In this document: positions 33,861-45,196 of the stretch, one piece after another
Position numbering within the stretch: the first letter of the stretch is position 1
How the letters are laid out: every line of letters starts with the position of its first letter
Source of the DNA: Coprinopsis marcescibilis
Taxonomy: Eukaryota; Basidiomycota; Agaricomycetes; Agaricales; Psathyrellaceae
Direction of reading: 5' to 3'
DNA length: 45,550 nucleotides
Assembly: GCA_004369085.1 (NCBI GenBank)
Contig: ML210336.1
Location: 1-45,550, forward strand
Notes under the pieces: model-generated
What the model was told of the DNA's origin: nothing
Databases searched by the model: none
The model's input: only the letters and a program-made list of their open reading frames with translations
Program-made: the position numbers and the translations under genes

Positions 33861-36734
33861 ATGCCTCGGAAACCTGTGACAAAACGGAAAGCTGTGCAAA
33901 TCACAAGCAATACCAAGGCCACCTTGTATGCCCATGCAGTGGCACTCTACCAGGCTGAGAAAGAGAAGCCATCACTGGGTTTACGGGGAATCTGTAGTCT
34001 GGTTGCCGAGGAAACTTCCCAGATGCCAGATGTGGCCATCATCCTGAATCATGTCACCCTACGGAATCTCGTCAATGGCGGTAATAGCATCCAGGAGTTT
34101 AATCAGGCAAAGAGCTGGCTTACTCCAGCAGAGGAGGCGGAAGTAGTGAAGGCTTTGATTGTCTATGGGAATTGGGGAATTCCACTCTCATACAAGCGCA
34201 TCGAAGAACAGGTGAACAAGATCTGCCATGCCCGTTTGGGCAAGAAGTTCCCAGCCACTGGTGTTGGCTCCCACTATGCGTCTCGCCTTGTTGAGCAAAA
34301 TTCGGACTGTCTCTGTATGTACTGAGCCAAGGGTCTTGATACTCTGCGCAGCAAGGCAGTTAACGAGATGGTTCATGATGCTTGGTGTGAAACAATCAAG
34401 GAGGTTCAGCTTCATGGCAATAATGGAAATCCAGTTGCACCAGAATGCACTTTTGGTATGGATGAAACAGGATTCCAGCCAAATGGAAGTGAAGGTCTGG
34501 AATATGTCATTGGCAAGAAGGGCAAAATGATACAGTATCAGCAGCAGGGAGGCACACGGGAGAATATCACAGTTCTTGTCACAATTGGTGGGAGTGGTAC
34601 TGCCCTTGGGCCAATGGTGCTTTCTCCAGAAAAGGGTTTCAGACATGTTGGGTTCAAAAGGATTTATTGAATGCATTGCAAGTTAATTCTACTACATCAC
34701 TGTCTATTCAAGCTGATATCTCATAGCCTCACATACTCCCCCAAGGGATGGACAGACAAAGTTATTGGGATCGAGTATGCAAAGAATTTCGACATGCAAA
34801 CAAAGGATATTGCTGATGGCCAAACATGAGTTCTTTATCTTGATGGCCACAACTCACATCTGACATTCACCTTTCTCAACTACTATCGCAATAACAATAT
34901 CACCATTGTCTGCTACCCACCCCATGCCACCCATGTCTATCAAGGACTCGACATTGTTGTATTCAGCCCAATGAAAACAGAATATGGAAAACAGCGCAAT
35001 CAATTGTTTCGTAACGAGGAAACATACATGTCGAAACAGACATTCCTGGAAGTCTACAGGAATGCACATATCAATGTCTTACAGCCTGACCTTATCAAGA
35101 CAGTGTTCCGAAAAACTGGAATCCTTCCTGTGGACAAATCGGTCTTTGACATCAAACTTTTGGCCCCAAGCCAAGCGTCATCCACAAAGGTATTTACCCC
35201 AATCAATGCTCCATTGCCAGTCAAAGTCATGACAGACCTCTTGATGGATGAGCTTGAAAGGCGTAAGCTGGTGATGGCAGATGATGAAAGAAACAACATA
35301 CCTTCAATGCCAACAGCAACCTGGTCTCTTCCCATCCAAATCACACTCACACAGCTCAACAACACATCAGCAAGACCACTGTTTTCGTCCTCCCCCATCA
35401 AGTCCTCTATTCCTCCCCCAGCCATTCCCACCATCGAATTATCACCTATTAAGCGCATCTGCACCAGTATGCCAACAAAGAAAACATACACAAAAGCAGA
35501 GGTTGATGATTTTTTGCGGATGAAGCAGGCCAAGGTCAATTATTTGAAAGGCACAGTCATGCAGCAGCAAGCCGTCCTTGTAATGCAACAGATCTATACT
35601 GGGAGGGTCAGGCAGCAGCTCAATACCAAAGAAGAGAAAGCGAAGAAGAAACCAAACCAGAAACTCATGCAGAATGGGCTGGGCAAGGTTCTCACTATGC
35701 CCAAGCTGATTGAGGAAACTGCAGTGCATGAAAAAGCGCTTGAGGAGGCAGCGCAGGAAAAGGAGGCTCGGCGGTTGGTGTAGAGACTGGGACTTGGCTG
35801 TGAACAGCCAAGCCCATCTCTGTTCTCCTATCACAATGCATCTTGCACCCAACAGCGCCAACACGGTGCAATCATTTAGGCGCCTGATCACGTGACCACC
35901 GAAACTTCGAGATTCCCGCTCATCGCAAGCATCCCCATGCCCTTTCGAACCATATTTCCCCCCCCCAAAACACCTCAGCTCCACTCTTTTGATCATCGGG
36001 CACCATCTTTGGACTTCATCTCGCTTCTGAGTACCCAACAAAGCCCAGAATTGGCTTAGTGCATGGGAAACCAACCCTGAAGACCCAAAATACTTGACAC
36101 ACGGCGAAGATTTAACTTATAAATTTATCCCTCATCGCATCTACACCCGTATGTAGCGTTCCATGTCGCACATACAAATATTCTAGAGCTTCTTGGCTCG
36201 ATATTTCCCCATTGATCTTTATTTATTTATCTATTTATCTATTTACCAAGTAGTCTAGAAACTATAAGTATCTAGACAGAGCGACCCTCTAGGGACAGCT
36301 CTAGCTCACCCCAGATCTTATCTACTACCTCTCAATTGAATCCTTTCTCTTCCAAAGCCACTGCGCTTTCGCTGATCAGTTCCAGCCAGCAGAACCAACC
36401 CCAACTATTCACCAAACTCCAATTTCAAGTTCAAGCCTTACCTGCAAGAGGTCTGATGTTAACACACCCGAAGAACCTCTCTTCATTGGCAAGGATTGAT
36501 CAGGCTGGGCGGATAGCAGAGTGGAAGATTCAGATGGAAAATTGTGATGCTGAGAATGAGATACGAAAGGAGAGGTTGAAGCAAAATCCCAAACCTCTAC
36601 AGAAATGGCCCGAGTTTGCAAGGCTCCCACCCATCCCCAAGCCTAAACCACCCATTAACAGACCTGAAGACAATGATGGCGAGTTCATCAACATCGAAAA
36701 TGTTGTTGAAAGCAAGGACAACGACAAAGATTGA
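33861..36734 (+). pseudogene. pogo-like DDE transposase, inactivated
   Basis: Starts with the ATG at 33861 (MPRKPVTKRK). An N-terminal helix-turn-helix/CENP-B-type DNA-binding region includes SWLTPAEEAEVVKALIVYGN. The DDE catalytic blocks follow: MDETGF (Asp near 34461), LYLDGHNSH (Asp near 34842) and PPHATHVYQGLD (near 34950). Then come FRKTGILP and a long basic, coiled-coil-like tail. Breaks: TGA at 34323-34325, TGA at 34827-34829 directly before VLYLDGHN, loss of frame around 34660-34730, and solo LTR 2 in the tail. The reading frame on both sides of the LTR joins if the LTR and one TTGG are discounted, and ends at 36734. It is not functional; the enzyme would have cut and pasted this element. 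Confidence 0.88.
35779..36485 (+). mobile_element. Solo LTR 2, inserted in the pogo transposase
   Basis: 707 bp, TGTAGAGACTGGG...CCTCTCTTCA, with the target duplication TTGG at 35775-35778 and 36486-36489. A strong imperfect hairpin lies at the 5' end (AGAGACTGGGACTTGGCTG against CAGCCAAGCCCATCTCT). A TATA-like TATAAATTTA near 36118 could be the U3 promoter. Homologous to LTR 1 at 17402-18016. Its first bases supply the TAG that now ends the upstream transposase frame (35781-35783). Gypsy or copia origin cannot be decided without internal genes. Confidence 0.9.
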
Positions 36735-38279
36735 TAATGATTAGCGATGTGACATTGGTTTGACAGATCAATGTCACATGGTGTCATGGTGTTCAAAGGA
36801 TTCATTTTCGTCAAAATAGCAACTTGTTGCGTCACTCTGCACATATATACCTCTTACTACTGCACATACCCTCTAGAACATACATTAAACTAATTATCAG
36901 ACACATATGTACATATATATCAAATCTTTAGAACCACATCTTGAAAGCTGCCTGCTACAGCAAAGCAACTCCGAAAAGGCGTTCAACAGAGTGTACTACC
37001 CCTGTATCCACCATTAAAAATGAGAGGGGCCAGTTTGGCACAGTGGTGAGCAAATGATGGCAACAGAGGAAAAGCGAATCAAGGTGTATCAAGGTTTGAT
37101 CGCTTTGCACCTTGGTTCAGTTCACCTTGCCTTGCAGCAACACTACTTGGGTCGCGGCAGATCGGGCATGGGGTGCTGCTCTGGATTGCTCTTGTGTTGC
37201 TTCTGTGCATTCCTGTGCACCAACACATTGAATTCATTGATCTTGTCAATGTAGCTGTTTGTAAATGTCAGGAGGCTATACTTGAGCTCCTGAGCATCAT
37301 TGCTTTGTGTGGAGCTAACCACACCATCCATCTGGAGATAGCTCAGAGTGGGCAACAGTAGCAAGGACTTGTATGTACATATTTTCCAAGATATTTGAGT
37401 AATTCAGGATGTGATCGAAGAGCTGGAAGTTCCCTCTTGAACTCAGGAACCTCATCACACAAAATCTCAAAGAAACAGATCTCTTTGGTATAGCTTTCCT
37501 TAAACCTGATGCATATACGTGTCTCAGGGGTTAGAAAAGTGCATATGTTCCCACAAACTCACTTTCACTCGGACAAATTGGTGTTCTTTTGCAGAATGCA
37601 GTACCGTTTGGCACGTATTGCAGTGTCCACACAGAAGACATTCCTCCATGATACCAAGTGATTGTTGTGCCGGGACAGGCAACTAACAAGCCTGTAAATG
37701 GGCCTTGCTGCCGTTTCACTTGGTAAACATAGCAACGACATCAATAAGATTGCAAGAGTGATTAATGACGCATACTATGATGACTTCATGAATTTCTTTT
37801 TGTCACCCTTCAATGCTGCAAACAGAGGTCCTTTTTTGCAACAAGGTGGCTCCTCTTCAACCTCATCAGCTTCCTCTTCGGACTCTGACTCCTCCAATAC
37901 CCTCTCTGATCCAGCATCCTCCTCATCTGGATCATTTTGGAAGCTTCAAAAGTTGGTCACAATGCATATATGGTTCATTCTGATCATTGAAGTTGTGTGT
38001 CTGCTTACTGCCTTGCCTTGGAGGTAGACTGAGATGCCCAAGGCATTTGAAATGCAGAAAGAACAATACAAGACAATGGTAGGAGAAGAAAAGAATAACT
38101 CAGCTCCTGACCAAACCAATGTGATGCAACATTTGACATCCATGTGATGGCATGCGCACAGCTGCGCAATGCTTGTGGTTCAGTTCTTTCCTCCCAACCA
38201 CTACCAATGAATATAGAATGAGACTCACACTCATTCTTTTGCTTCTAATTGCTTTTCTTCTTCTAATTCTGCCTGAAAT

Positions 38280-41200
38280 GTGGCCCAAACAGTCAAGAAA
38301 AAAGGGAAGTCCTGCCAAAGACAGCAGCAGCGCAGACATGTACCTCCACCCAGCTCAGCAAAAAAGGACCGTCTCTTTTATTGCGATGCGGAGAAGTGCA
38401 CAAAGATGTTTCACTCAGCGCATGGGCTTGAAATACACCTGACAAAGTGTGCTGAGCACCAGCAGATGCTTGAAGCGGATGCTAGAACATATATCCAGTC
38501 TCAAGATGCACCAGAGGTGAGTATATGTCCATTTTATTAGCACTTTTAAGTTTTCAGATGGTAATTAAACTGGAATCTGTGTTATTTAGGATGTGTATGC
38601 CCAGAATACAAGTACCCGTAGTGTTACAGCCAAAAATATTGGCTCAGAACTCCCAGTATGTGCACACATGCAAATCTGATCCTGAATGCTAACTGACTTT
38701 CACTCTTCACAGGAACCACCATCATTACCTAGCCATAGGCCAAGAAGGGTTCCAAAACAGTACAATGATTTTGTCCTGAGCAGCACAGACGACCCAGAAG
38801 CACCATCTGAGCAGGTTCAACCAAGCACTTCAAACATTAATCAACCCTCAAGGCCCCGGAATGTTATGACAACCCCCGACTCAGTGGGAACATTCCGAAT
38901 ATATCCCATTTACTCTATGGCACCATCTCAACCACCGCCACCGCCACCACAGGACTCAATGAATCCAAACAATGCACCAGCACCAACAGTATCATTGCAA
39001 TCACTCATGTCGACACTTATTGCTCCATTCAAGAACATCACACATTTTCGGATGATGGAATGGTACTACTGTGTCAGAGGATTTCTTTTTCTTTCACATT
39101 TCAAGACCCTTGTCAAGGAAATACTGCAGTCGAATGACCTTTGGATCGAGGACGTGGCAACCTTCAACATCAGCAATTGCATCAAGGCCCTTGACAGCAC
39201 CAACCCCTGCATATCACCGTTCTCACAGACAGGCATCTGGTATGAATCACCAGTCAACATCTCTATGCCACATGAGCGGACCAAGCACAGATCAGAATGA
39301 CAGCAAACTTTGCCACCTGTTTCCTAGATTTTTCTTTTATTCCACTGACTACCCTGAAAAGTGAGTGTCTTAACCAGCTTTTGATCAAGGTCTGATAGAG
39401 GATCACAGAGTTCTCCTGGCAACAGTCAAGTACCTGGGAAGGTGTGGCTGTCCAAAATGTTTCACACCAAAAAGCCAATTCCAAAACATGGGTACCACTG
39501 CTTATGACAAAACATGCTCAGAGCTTCAAAATGACAATGCAGAGCGACAGAAATGGGTTGAAGAGGCTAGGAAACTTATCTTCAAGAATGGGTATAGCCC
39601 CAATTTAGCGCATGTTGACAAACTTTTGAGTGAAAGGTCTGAGGTTCCTGTTCATGTATGTATCCTCATACTTCTGCTCCATCTGGCTTGACACAATTTC
39701 TCTAGAACACGTTCTCAAAGAAGTTGTACCCCATGGGGTTCAACTTCTACAGCATGCTGGTCCCTGACATTCTCCATGAATTTGAGCTTGGGGTCTGGAA
39801 GGCTGTGTTTATGCATTGCATATGAATGTTATACTCAATCAACGGTAACCATGTTCAAGAACTTGACGCATGGTATGGTTTTCATTTGTTGTAGATCCAA
39901 ATTGAGCTTACATTGGTTTAGATATCAGAAAGTGCCTACATATGGCAATGGAACTATCCAACGGTTTGCTACAAGTGCTTCCGCCATGAAGAAACTCGCA
40001 GGTCGTGATTTTGAGGACCTGCTACAGGTAAGCACCCATTCAGATATCAAAGTCCTTTGCTAAGATTGGGGTGGTTCCAGTGTGTAATTCCAGTCTTTGA
40101 TGGTCTTTTTCCAGGCAATGACAAGTTCATCGTCTGTCAAATGCTCTTTACACTGGCATGTTGGCATGCCTACTCCAAGCTATGACTTCACATGACCACC
40201 ACAATTTCTGATTTTTGACTCACAACCCAGGCACTTGGTGCAACCATTTGTCAATTCCGTGATCTGGCAAGCCGAAAGTACAAAACACATGAACTACCTG
40301 GAGAACATTTGGCTCGAGTACATTGACAGATGCATGCTGCAGCAAAAGCTAAGGGTCTGCCTGTATCAGCCTCTTGTAACGATGATGAAGAACCTGTGGA
40401 CAAAAGTCAGCATCGCTTCAGGAACTTAACCTTAGCACATACAAGTTCCACTCCCTTGGTCATGCAGCAGAGGCAATTAGCCTTTACAGTACCCTGGACA
40501 ACTGCAATACCCAAGTCGTAAGTCATTCAGAACCTTTAATACCGCAAAAGCTGATATACACCTGCTTTAGGGGGAACAAAAACACCCTGTGGTCAAGAAA
40601 TTTTATGTGCACACAAACAAGAACAGAAGCTTCCCTCTCCAGGTCGCCCATCATTTCCAACGCAGTCAACTACTGAGCACCATTTGCAACTGGATTACAG
40701 ATTCCCAAGAAACAGAGCACCTGTTGAAAGCCAGAGAGTGCAGCAAATGCACAGGCAAGCAGGAGGCCAATGTATACGACTGGGTAGGACATATTTACCT
40801 GGTAGTAGAAATAGTTTAAGAGTTGCTAGATAGCTTAGCAGATGGTAGTTAAGAGGCAAGAAAGATGATTCATATAGGGCTAAACTACAGCCCTTATATA
40901 CCTATTCTACAAGCATATTAGTAAGCAAGTTACACACTACATGTGATAAGTAAATATATAAATAGACATTGCTAGAATGTTCCAGCATAGTCTAGACTCA
41001 GGTATGAGTCAGTATGAGTAATAATGGCGCAAGTGGATGCACCATGGTTTGTAATACTTTAGTCATGTATATGACTTCAGCATATTCACTTAGTCACTTA
41101 TCTGACATAAGTGTAGTTGATCATTCTAAGTTCAATAGTGCCTTATTATCAAGCAGCTGAAGGATGAGAAGAACTAGTGAGCAAGCCTCAGCCACACCCA

Positions 41201-42250
41201 AAAAAGTTCAAGAACGCACCAATGGTTCCATTCGACTGTCCTGAGCCCCTGCTATATGCAACACCAAACACTCGTTATCAGATGTCACACTCTCAATACT
41301 TTCCTATTGATGTCCATGGATGGGTACACAACAATCCCACTGACCCTGCACTCAAGGTATGTGTTTGCTTGATCAGTAATTCCAGTATATTCACAGCCCG
41401 TGTTGGGTTCCAGACTTTCTATACCGACTTACTTGACCACCTGCTTCGACGGCTTTGGCCACATGAACTTGACCCCTCATTCACAAAAGAGGATTACCAG
41501 AATGTATCTGTGGTGAATTACTGCATCTACAAGCACAAGACAATCAGGTTCAATTGTACAACATACAATAAGCAGCAAGAGCACAACTCAGTGAACCATT
41601 GGACCGAACACTGCAATGTGATGACACTAGCCAATGACAATGACGACACCACTCCTCATCCATACTGGTACACGTGTGTTCTCGGAATCTTCCATGCATC
41701 AGTGCTGCACCGGAAGTCAAAAGATGAGCCTTGGGAGGAGCCAGTGACCATGGATTTCCTCTGGATGAGGTGGTTTGGTTGAGATCTTGAGAACAATGCT
41801 TGTACACTGGGATTCAAGGGAGGGGACCTTCAACAGGTTGGCTTCATCCTACCCAATGCCGGCAGTCCAGCATTTGGCTTTCTGAAACCTACCAATGTTA
41901 TCCGTGCTGTCCATCTCATCCCAGCTTTCAAGTATGGTCAGACGGATATCTACCTGAAAAGCTCACCTCTGATCCTGTTGTTCCTTCTAGCTTTGTTGAC
42001 AGGGACATGTTCCTCCAATTTGCAGATGGAGGCCCTGGACATGGAAAGCCGTTGCCTTACTACCTGATCTGATCCCAGTCACTTTTTCAGTCATGGGGCT
42101 TCTTTGAGGCTGAAGAAAGTAATCTGGATTCAGGGACTGACAATGGAATGACTGAAGACGTACCTGTCCATTTCTCAGATGAAGAGGATAATGACATGGC
42201 ACTAATGAAGAGTGGACGTTTGGGTATGCAAGAGAGGATGGGCCATATGA
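38280..42250 (+). pseudogene. Plavaka/CACTA-like transposase, inactivated
   Basis: Collinear remnants of a long basidiomycete transposase. A C2H2-like finger comes first (FYCDAEKCTKMFHSAHGLEIH, 38280-38516), then VPKQYNDFV, TPDSVGTFRIYP and PFKNITHFRMMEWYY (38713-39290). A deletion joins this to FPRFFFYSTDYPEK (about 39320-39360). Then come GCPKC, NMGTTAYDKT, GFNFYSMLVPDILHEFELGVW, KKLAGRDFEDLLQ and LACWHAYSKL. From 41177 come HPYWY-x-GIFH, MDFLWMRWFG, VIRAVHLIPAF and FVDRDMFLQFADGG. Breaks: missing catalytic-region residues near 39290, TGA at 40196 region, TGA at 41780-41782, and a frameshift near 41990. The family assignment to Plavaka is from memory of its motifs. The gene is divergent to the DUF6698-like gene. 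Confidence 0.72.
40810..41170. other. AT-rich non-coding segment inside the transposase
   Basis: About 360 nt without protein similarity separates two transposase blocks (GKQEANVYDW and the part from 41177). It has two TATA-like runs (CTTATATACC near 40903; ATATATAAATAG near 40953). It is too long for the introns seen elsewhere in the window (48-75 nt), so it may be an inserted solo LTR or small element. No clear TG...CA ends or target duplication could be fixed. Confidence 0.4.
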
Positions 42251-42832
42251 TGATGATGGGATGTGGGAAGACGTGGAGGACAACATGTACAACGATGCAG
42301 AGGATGGGGAGGGCATTCTTGGCAATGAGGACAATGGGAGGGAAGGGAGATATGCCATGTTGTAATAACAACATGGTCGACCTGGCAGCTGACAAGGTCC
42401 ACAGACCCATTACCCAATTTGGTCCCTTTTCTGTTCGCCTCACAGAGGGTCATTCTGAAAGCATAATCTCGCTTATTGGATGTTGTAAATACAGTACAAA
42501 TGGAACTGCATGCAGCTGCATGACTAGTATATGAGCAACATGACTGGTGGCTGAGAACAATGGCCAATTGAAAGGGCTTGGCTATGATGCAGATGCCTGC
42601 TTGCAGGCGGGCAGCTGTGTCATAGCTGGTGATCTCGGTCCAGGTGGAGTATATTTTTGGTCTATAGAAGGTAGCGACTAACCTTTCAACTCTTTCGGAA
42701 GGATAGGAAGGAAAGCGGAAACATTGCAAGGATACTCATGAGTTTGGAAGGATGTGAGTTTCATTGGAATGTTGTGTGAATTTGGAAGAGGGGTGGCAAG
42801 TTGCCTTACTTGCCAGTGTCACTTGTATGTCA

Positions 42833-42869
42833 AGAATGTATTGCAAAAGGTACAGCGAATTTGCTGATG
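42833..42869 (-). repeat. Right TIR of the large transposon
   Basis: Inverse of 31468-31504 at 31/37 positions. Subterminal GGAAGGATGT and TTGGAATG motifs lie about 80-115 nt inside it. Confidence 0.68.
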
Positions 42870-44700
42870 TGGGTCCCTAAAATGCCTTGAAAATGCATGA
42901 ACAAATAACATGTTTTGTGCACTGGGTTTTGATGTTTCGGGAACATCAACTGCCTGATATATCATTTCTATTGTAGGTGTGTGTGTGATAATGCACATGA
43001 ACGTCCCCCTGGACATCCACAAATTCCCCTCCAAAAATGTTTGTCCACTTTGATTTGTTTAACATGGGCATGGAGTCAACCAATAATTGAATTGGAGGGG
43101 TGTTGCACTTCGATATCGATGTCCAGGGTAAGGTTTTGGTTTCTGTACTTGTTATTCAGACCATGGATTTAATACCGGTGATGCGCCCCGTATGTGTCAG
43201 GACCCCTAAAAATCACAGAAAGTGTATTTTACGAGTTGAACTTAGCTCAAAAATGCGAAACCCGTCGTATAACCACAACAGGTATATTCTAAACAAATTC
43301 CACTACCCCAGTATGAATGGGCACCAAGGGTTGAGACTTAAAACGGAGGTCATCAACTAACACCACCAGAATGAAGGAATATAGTAAGAGAACTATTGTC
43401 GATCATTGTCATCCATACAAGTCGAAGTTATGCACTCTGAATTAAAAACCAACATTGATAATAGTAACTTAGCATAAGAGTTACTATTACATGGACATGT
43501 ATAATACATCCGCTAGAACGAATGATGGTATTTCTTGTAACATGAAACGTGCTAGCCAGGACTCGAACCCCATACCTACACGTTAACTTGGCAAATGCGT
43601 CTGGAATATATAGTCAAAAGGACTTACAAGAATTGACGCACATTGCTAAGACAATATGAGCACAAGTTACCCTACCATGGGACAACAGAAAGATGACAAA
43701 GAAAGCAAGGATTCGCTGAGATAAGACAACAAACTGGACATGTGCCTAAGCTGCAGATGACAAAGTCAAGACTTAGATAGACTCATAATTCTTGTCGAGC
43801 ACTGCCATGTACCATCTAGACTGAGTCTAAAACACTTGATAGCCAATCACCTCATCTATAATATAATCTAGACTCGGAAGATTAGACAAACACCATCAAC
43901 TTGCACCATATGGGACTCAAGTCCCAACGGGAATATTCAATCTTCCCATCAGAATCAAACTTATATCCACACGCGCCGTTTCAACTTGGCACCCAAACCC
44001 ATGATATGTTTCCCCTTTGGTCCGATCTCTTTTCTCTTTCATCTTGTTTAGACTTGTAGTTTGTTTGGTATTGTAAAATTTGTCTGTATTTATTTGATTG
44101 TAGACCACTGCTTAGCCAAACACCATTCATGTATAAAAGGTAGGTAGAGTTGGTCAAATATACCCTAGATATTGCCTGGTTCACTGCTGTGACCTTGAGT
44201 TAACCGCCGACAGCATCACTTGAGTCCCCACTGACCTTAGATAGTCTCTAAGAACGAAAATGTAGAGTTGAGAGTTTAAAACCAACACAATCATGATTTA
44301 TTGTGATTATTGTGACCATCAAGAATTTAAGACTCATTTTCATGTCCTATTGAGTATTTTAAAGATCATCAAGTGTTTAAGTGTGTTTAAGCAAGCTTTA
44401 GTGTTATTACAAAAAGAGTGCTAGTGATTGTACTTTAGCTAAAGGCTACCATTGGTCTTTGCCCTTCCAGGCCTTTATAAAACCATGTTACCCATATAAC
44501 AAACCTGTAAAACTATTATAAAAACCTAAAAACCGTCTGTAATAAGTTATACACTTCACTAAGCGCTAGTTACCTTGTCGAATGTTTAGTTCCACTCGGA
44601 AACCCCCAAAACAACCTGCAGGAGCCAACTACGAGTACTAGAATATACATATCATTTGTCTAAACCTATGACGAACTTAACTACACTGTTTGTCTTTGAC
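42870..44700. other. AT-rich gene-poor stretch
   Basis: No exon, transposase or reverse-transcriptase motif is recognised. Many short A/T runs are present. A TATAAAAGG box at about 44133 and TATAAAA-like runs near 44477-44520 give the region the look of an LTR or promoter. An LTR-retrotransposon 5' end is possible, but no matching second LTR lies in the window. Confidence 0.4.
43555..43620 (-). other. tRNA-like (pol III B-box) remnant
   Basis: On the minus strand GGGGTTCGAGTCCTGGCTAGC contains a full B-box (GGTTCGAGTCC). About 20 nt upstream, TTGCCAAGTTAACG resembles an A-box. The T-stem pairs poorly and no cloverleaf of normal size can be drawn, so it is a decayed tRNA or tRNA-derived SINE head at best. 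Confidence 0.3.
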
Positions 44701-44845
44701 ACTAGGTGATTTGGTTGGGTTTTTGTTGTTGTGTTGTGTGTTTGGTGTGTTTCTGCTGCTCAGCCATTAGCATTGCATCACTGGTATCCTGGATTGGTGG
44801 CACCTCTCATTCTAAGTGGGATTATTTGCCAAGGCCATCAACCAT

Positions 44846-45060
44846 TTTCAATTCTCCAAGTGGGTTCCCACAGGAATATCAAACCTTCTATATTATTATG
44901 ATTCTCCATGTGGTTTTCTGCAACAAAATCGGACCTTTGATCCCTTTTCAATTTCCCAAGACAAAGATTGTTTGTTTTTATTCTTTTACAAAGTATACTG
45001 TGGCAAAATCAAGGGTTCGATCCTTTTCGATTTTCTCAATGGATTTTGCTAAAGCAATTG
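44846..45060 (+). repeat. Degenerate TTTCAATTCTCCAAG-type repeats
   Basis: About four loose copies (around 44848, 44899, 44947, 45020) of a segment beginning TTTCAATTCTCCAAGTGGGTT, TTTCGATTTTCTCAATGG and similar, spaced 49-74 nt. It lies within a 163-codon open frame (44706-45197) that has no recognisable protein features. Confidence 0.35.
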
Positions 45061-45196
45061 CTTACCAATATTTCTCAGCCAAGAATATTGTAACACTATT
45101 GAATTATTATTTCTCAACCCTTTCACAATTTTATGGCCCAAGAATATTGGTCCTGCCACCCTGTGTTACCATATCTCAGCCCAACCTCTACACTTA

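Larger units (their letters stand above)
33268..37004 (+). mobile_element. pogo-like (Tc1/mariner superfamily) DNA transposon
   Basis: TIRs 33268-33291 and 36981-37004 agree at 22 of 24 positions (CAGGGGTAGTACACTC at the outer end). Both are flanked by TA (33266-33267, 37005-37006), the expected target duplication. It is 3737 bp long, or about 3.03 kb once the LTR at 35779-36485 and one TTGG copy are discounted. It carries one transposase gene, now broken, and sits inside the minus-strand DUF6698-like gene. Confidence 0.9.
31832..37945 (-). pseudogene. DUF6698-like gene, split by a pogo-like element
   Basis: Minus strand, read from high to low coordinates. An acidic leader (near 37940-37870) precedes ETAARPIYRLVSC and RAKRYCILQKNTNLS. 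After an intron come VPEFKRELPALRSHPELLKY and, around 37340-37280, SNDAQELKYSLLTF. The pogo element (37004-33268) then interrupts. Beyond it come GWGCLSFNKQTLDIVLSG, WGALRVCVMNHDA, NRGFHNPVTAVFLVP, LPLLCWEFNEYDPDALELGF and VTIGSIAYIVM. The gene ends with AKVHWNLYSVVDW, an acidic Ser-rich tail and a stop at 31834-31832. The order GFxHP, YDP, then an alpha-helical end is what I recall of the basidiomycete DUF6698 family. Function is unknown. In-frame stops near 37785 and 32970 may mark introns or decay. Confidence 0.6.
31468..42869. mobile_element. Large Plavaka/CACTA-like transposon, dead, with nested insertions
   Basis: 31468-31504 and the reverse complement of 42869-42833 agree at 31 of 37 positions. 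Both start CATCAGC and share TTTTGCAAT. Each end begins with a near-palindrome (CAGCGA/TCGCTG). Subterminal copies of TTGGAAGGATGT followed by TTGGAATG or GGAATGTT occur inside both ends (about 31528 and 42752). Inside are a plus-strand transposase pseudogene and a divergent minus-strand DUF6698-like pseudogene. Removing the 3.7-kb pogo insertion leaves about 7.7 kb. No convincing target-site duplication was found, so exact termini are uncertain. Confidence 0.65.
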
